Shown: piece after piece, positions 49,303 through 51,806 of the stretch | Layout of the letters: every line of letters begins with the position of its first letter | How positions within the stretch are numbered: position 1 is the first letter of the stretch | Assembly (NCBI GenBank): GCA_019745775.1 | Contig: JAIESR010000094.1 | Location: 1-51,806, forward strand | Length of the DNA stretch: 51,806 nt | Source: Xanthobacteraceae bacterium | GTDB lineage: Bacteria; Pseudomonadota; Alphaproteobacteria; Rhizobiales; Xanthobacteraceae | Direction: 5' to 3' | Position numbers and translations under genes: made by a program | The notes under the pieces: model-generated | The model's input: the letters and a program-made list of their open reading frames with translations, nothing else | The model's database searches: none | Told to the model about the DNA's origin: nothing

Positions 49303-49461
49303 GTGCCCTCTCCCCTTGAGGGAGAGGGCTGCGCTGACGCTTCAATGCATTCGGATTGGGTGAGGGGGCCTCTTCGCAAGAACTTCTTACGAAGATAACC
49401 CCTCACCCATCTGCGCTCGTGGATTCTTCCTTGAGCCCTCTCCCTCAAGGGGAGAGGGCAC
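49303..49461. repeat. 159-base element with perfect 28-base inverted ends
   Basis: Arms 49303-49330 and 49434-49461 are exact reverse complements over 28 bases. Each arm is itself a hairpin (CCCTCTCCCC-like against GGGGAGAGGG-like). Inside, GGTGAGGGG and CCCCTCACC form a second inverted pair. It fills most of the 350-base gap between the DUF486 and DUF1800 genes. It looks like a small non-autonomous mobile or cruciform element related to the repeats at 34411 and 51132. Confidence 0.75.
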
Positions 49462-49623
49462 GAGACGAGAGCGCCGAGTTCGCTGTTCCACATATCGTTA
49501 ATCTGTCAGTCGATTCATGAAGTTATCCGCGAATTAAGTTGCCGGCCGCCTCACTCTCGACAAGACTTGAGCGCATCCATCGGCACGTGGTGCGATGGGC
49601 TCGAGACAGTGAGAGCATGAGAC

Positions 49624-51093
49624 ATGGCACTTGATCCCAAGAAGCAGGCGGCGCTGGCGCTGCACCGGTTCGGTCTCGGACCGCGTGCCGGATCGGTCGC
49701 CGCGATCGCCTCCGATCCGCGCGGCGCGCTGCTCGCCGAGCTCGATCGCGCCGACGCCGGCCGCATCGCATCGAACGATCTTCTGAACGGCGGCGCGGCG
49801 GCGCGCGCGGCGGCCGAATTCCAGCAGGCGCAACGGCAGCTCCGCCGCGAAGCCAACGGCGGCCAGAAGAAGAACGCGCAGCCCAAAAGCATGCAACCGA
49901 TGGAGGCGCCGGGCGTCCCATCGCAGGAAACCGCCCCGCAACCGAACCCCCAGCAGAAGAACGCCGCGCGGCCGCGTCCCACCGTCGGCATCGCGCCGCA
50001 GGAGCTCTACCTCACCGAAGCCAAGGCGCGGCTTGATGCCGCGCTCGCCGCCGACTTGGGCTTCACCGAGCGGCTGACCTGGTTCTGGTCGAACCACTTC
50101 TGCGTCTCCGCCGACAAGGGGCAGGTGCGTCCGATCGCCGGCGCGTTCGAGCGCGAGGCGATCCGCGCGCACGTGCTCGGCCGCTTCGGCGACATGCTGC
50201 TCGCGGTCGAGAGCCATCCGGCGATGCTCATCTATCTCGACAACGCGCGCTCGATCGGCCCGAACTCGCCGGCCGGCCGCAACCGCAACCGCGGCCTCAA
50301 CGAGAACCTGGCGCGCGAGATCCTGGAGCTGCATACGCTTGGCGTGCGCAGCGTCTACACGCAGGACGACGTCACCAATTTCGCGCGCGTGATCACCGGC
50401 TGGACGGTCGTACCGCCGCGCCAGGACCCGGAGCGTGGCGGCACCTTCACCTTCAACCCGCGCATGCACGAGGCCGGTCCGAAGACCGTGATCGGCACGC
50501 GCTACGAAGCAGGCGGCGTCGAACAGGGCAGGCGCGTGCTCGCCGATCTTGCCCGCCACCCGGCGACGGCGAACCACATCGCGAAGAAATTCGCGCGCCA
50601 CTTCATCGCCGACGAGCCGTCGCCGGCATTGATCGAGCGTTTGCGCAAGCGCTTCCTCGACACCGGCGGCGACCTCAAGGAACTCACCAAGGCGCTGATC
50701 ACGTCAGACGAGGCCTGGGAGGCGCCGCGCAACCGCATCAAGCGACCCGCGGAATGGATCGTGTCCACGCTGCGCGCGCTCGGCGTCAATCCGCCCGACG
50801 TGCGGCCGATCGTGCAGGCGCAGAACCTGCTCGGCGAGCCGTTGTGGCGGCCGCCGGCGCCGAACGGCTTTGCCGACGACAGCGCCACCTGGCTCGACGG
50901 CCTGTCGCAGCGGCTCGACCTCGCCAATCAGTTCGCACGGCGCAATGCCGGCGACGCCGATCCGATGGCGGTGTTCGAGCACGCCCTGGCGCCGATCGCG
51001 TCGGAGGACACCCGCCGCACCATCGCCCGCGCCGAAAGCCGCCCGCAGGCGCTGGCCCTGCTGCTGATGTCACCCGAATTCCAACGGCGGTGA
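49624..51093 (+). CDS. DUF1800 domain protein
   Basis: The 489-residue protein matches DUF1800 throughout: ALALHRFGLGPRAGSVAAIASDPRGALLAEL at the start, LTWFWSNHFCVSADKG, NENLAREILELHTLGVRSVYTQDDVTNFARVITGW, and MLLMSPEFQRR-type ending. The middle of the N-terminal part has a Gln/Pro-rich insertion (GGQKKNAQPKSMQP). The family is almost always paired with DUF1501, as here (start 51323), and is linked to exported assemblies of unknown role in many bacteria. It has no obvious signal peptide of its own. A hairpin repeat lies between the two genes. Confidence 0.9.
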   Translation: MALDPKKQAALALHRFGLGPRAGSVAAIASDPRGALLAELDRADAGRIASNDLLNGGAAARAAAEFQQAQRQLRREANGGQKKNAQPKSMQPMEAPGVPSQETAPQPNPQQKNAARPRPTVGIAPQELYLTEAKARLDAALAADLGFTERLTWFWSNHFCVSADKGQVRPIAGAFEREAIRAHVLGRFGDMLLAVESHPAMLIYLDNARSIGPNSPAGRNRNRGLNENLAREILELHTLGVRSVYTQDDVTNFARVITGWTVVPPRQDPERGGTFTFNPRMHEAGPKTVIGTRYEAGGVEQGRRVLADLARHPATANHIAKKFARHFIADEPSPALIERLRKRFLDTGGDLKELTKALITSDEAWEAPRNRIKRPAEWIVSTLRALGVNPPDVRPIVQAQNLLGEPLWRPPAPNGFADDSATWLDGLSQRLDLANQFARRNAGDADPMAVFEHALAPIASEDTRRTIARAESRPQALALLLMSPEFQRR

Positions 51094-51131
51094 ATGTCAT
51101 GCTTGCAGGGAACGTCAAGCAGTTCAGCGAA

Positions 51132-51165
51132 CTCGGTGCGTTCCCTCTCCCCGGAGGGGAGAGGG
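51132..51165. repeat. Dispersed hairpin repeat, copy 2 of 34 bases
   Basis: It is identical over 34 bases to 34411-34444, with the CCCTCTCCCC / GGGGAGAGGG stem. It continues into TTAGGGTGAGGGGGTT and a matching CCCCCTCACCCC further on, as in the element at 49303. It lies between the DUF1800 and DUF1501 genes. Confidence 0.7.
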
Positions 51166-51322
51166 TTAGGGTGAGGGGGTTCGAACCTATCGAGAGAGCT
51201 AAACCCCCTCACCCCACCCCACTCCCCCGTGTGGGCGGTCACGCCCGTCGTCGACGGGCTATGGGGGTGAGGGAGCCGACCGCCGATGCCGCACGACTGC
51301 GCCCTACTGTTGAGATGAACCG

Positions 51323-51806
51323 ATGACCATCAATCTCCACGCCCCCACCCGCCGCGAATTGCTGCTCGCCTCCGGCGTGCTGTTCGCCTGGGCCTATACG
51401 CCGAAGCTCGCGCTCGCCGAGGGCCGCGATCCGCGGCTGCTCACCATCGTGTTGCGCGGCGCGCTCGATGGGTTGGCGGCAGTCGCGCCGGTCGGCGACC
51501 CGAACTGGGTCAGGCTGCGCGGCGACAACGCGCTCAAGCTCGACGGCAAGACGCCGGCGTTGCCGCTGAACGACATGTTCGCGCTCAACCCGGCGATGCC
51601 GAACCTGCATCGCCTCTACAAGGCCGGCACCGCGACCATCGTGCATGCGGCGGCGACGCCCTATCGCGAGCGGTCGCATTTCGACGGCCAGGACGTGCTC
51701 GAGAGCGGGCTCGCGCGGCCCGGCGCGGTGTCGACCGGGTGGCTCAACCGCGCGCTCGCGACGCTGGCGCCGGCCGAGCGCGCCAATCCGCGCGCGCGCA
51801 ACGCCT
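51323..51806 (+). CDS. DUF1501 family protein (cut by window end)
   Basis: The first 161 residues are visible. MTINLHAPTRRELLLASGVL is a Tat-like leader. RDPRLLTIVLRGALDGLAAVAPVGDPNW and YRERSHFDGQDVLESG are DUF1501 signatures in an alkaline-phosphatase/sulfatase-like fold. The family is the usual partner of DUF1800, and export of the pair is assumed to depend on this leader. The gene continues past 51806; a normal member has about 400 residues. The ribosome-binding site is weak (GTTGAGATGAACCG). Confidence 0.9.
   Translation, partial: MTINLHAPTRRELLLASGVLFAWAYTPKLALAEGRDPRLLTIVLRGALDGLAAVAPVGDPNWVRLRGDNALKLDGKTPALPLNDMFALNPAMPNLHRLYKAGTATIVHAAATPYRERSHFDGQDVLESGLARPGAVSTGWLNRALATLAPAERANPRARNA

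Overview
The window is 51.8 kb of GC-rich DNA from an alphaproteobacterium, most likely a member of the Hyphomicrobiales close to Bradyrhizobiaceae/Xanthobacteraceae. This rests on codon use, dispersed palindromic repeats of a Bradyrhizobium-like kind, and above all the abundance of Bug-type substrate-binding proteins of tripartite tricarboxylate transporters (TTT). No taxonomic search was possible.

Layout. (1) 1-3250: an intact tRNA-Gly(CCC) lies between two halves of a second tRNA-Gly. The halves bracket a LysR regulator and a divergent ModA-like binding protein. After them comes a [2Fe-2S] subunit of a molybdenum hydroxylase whose catalytic subunit has been lost down to five codons. (2) 3260-5050: a membrane protein, a MarR regulator with visible palindromic operators, and an MliC-like lysozyme-inhibitor protein. 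(3) 5078-13540: a catabolic block reading leftwards (ADP-forming acyl-CoA synthetase, acyl-CoA dehydrogenase, VOC dioxygenase, two Bug proteins) and a divergent cupin-Bug pair. (4) 13597-18676: a fused TctA-TctB permease with a 65-residue membrane protein, divergent from a ThDP-dependent enzyme, then a DUF971 protein. (5) 18855-23592: an L,D-transpeptidase, a Tat-exported methyltransferase-like protein, a three-gene translationally coupled operon ending in a ferric-reductase-like/Rieske fusion, a granulin-like Cys-rich exported peptide and a trypsin-like protease. (6) 23598-26563: an orphan VanB-type reductase, two VOC paralogues and a Bug protein. (7) 26564-30801: a decayed stretch with two pseudogenes, a small exported protein, a tRNA 3' fragment and a tyrosine integrase. 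(8) 30974-41249: a GMC oxidoreductase with its Tat-exported small subunit, Bug proteins, a GST, a VOC protein, and a LysR/isochorismatase/SnoaL-like/alpha-beta-hydrolase cassette that appears inserted next to an intradiol dioxygenase gene. (9) 41369-48904: an ABC-type membrane domain without ATPase coupled to a Cys-rich CWC protein, a secreted MBL hydrolase, and two large exported proteins of unknown function, one with about 20 Ser-His hexapeptide repeats. (10) 48965-51806: a short DUF486 protein and a DUF1800/DUF1501 pair cut by the window end.

How it works together: most of the window looks like uptake and oxidative breakdown of small (probably aromatic or carboxylated) compounds. Bug proteins catch ligands, VOC and intradiol dioxygenases open rings, and acyl-CoA enzymes finish the job. 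In three separate loci a VOC gene overlaps the start of a Bug gene by exactly 4 nt. Seven Bug genes (one truncated) face only one permease. The strongest candidates for something undescribed are the Ser-His repeat exported protein with its CRP-like promoter site, the recurrent VOC-Bug pairing, and the small-protein/Rieske-ferric-reductase operon.
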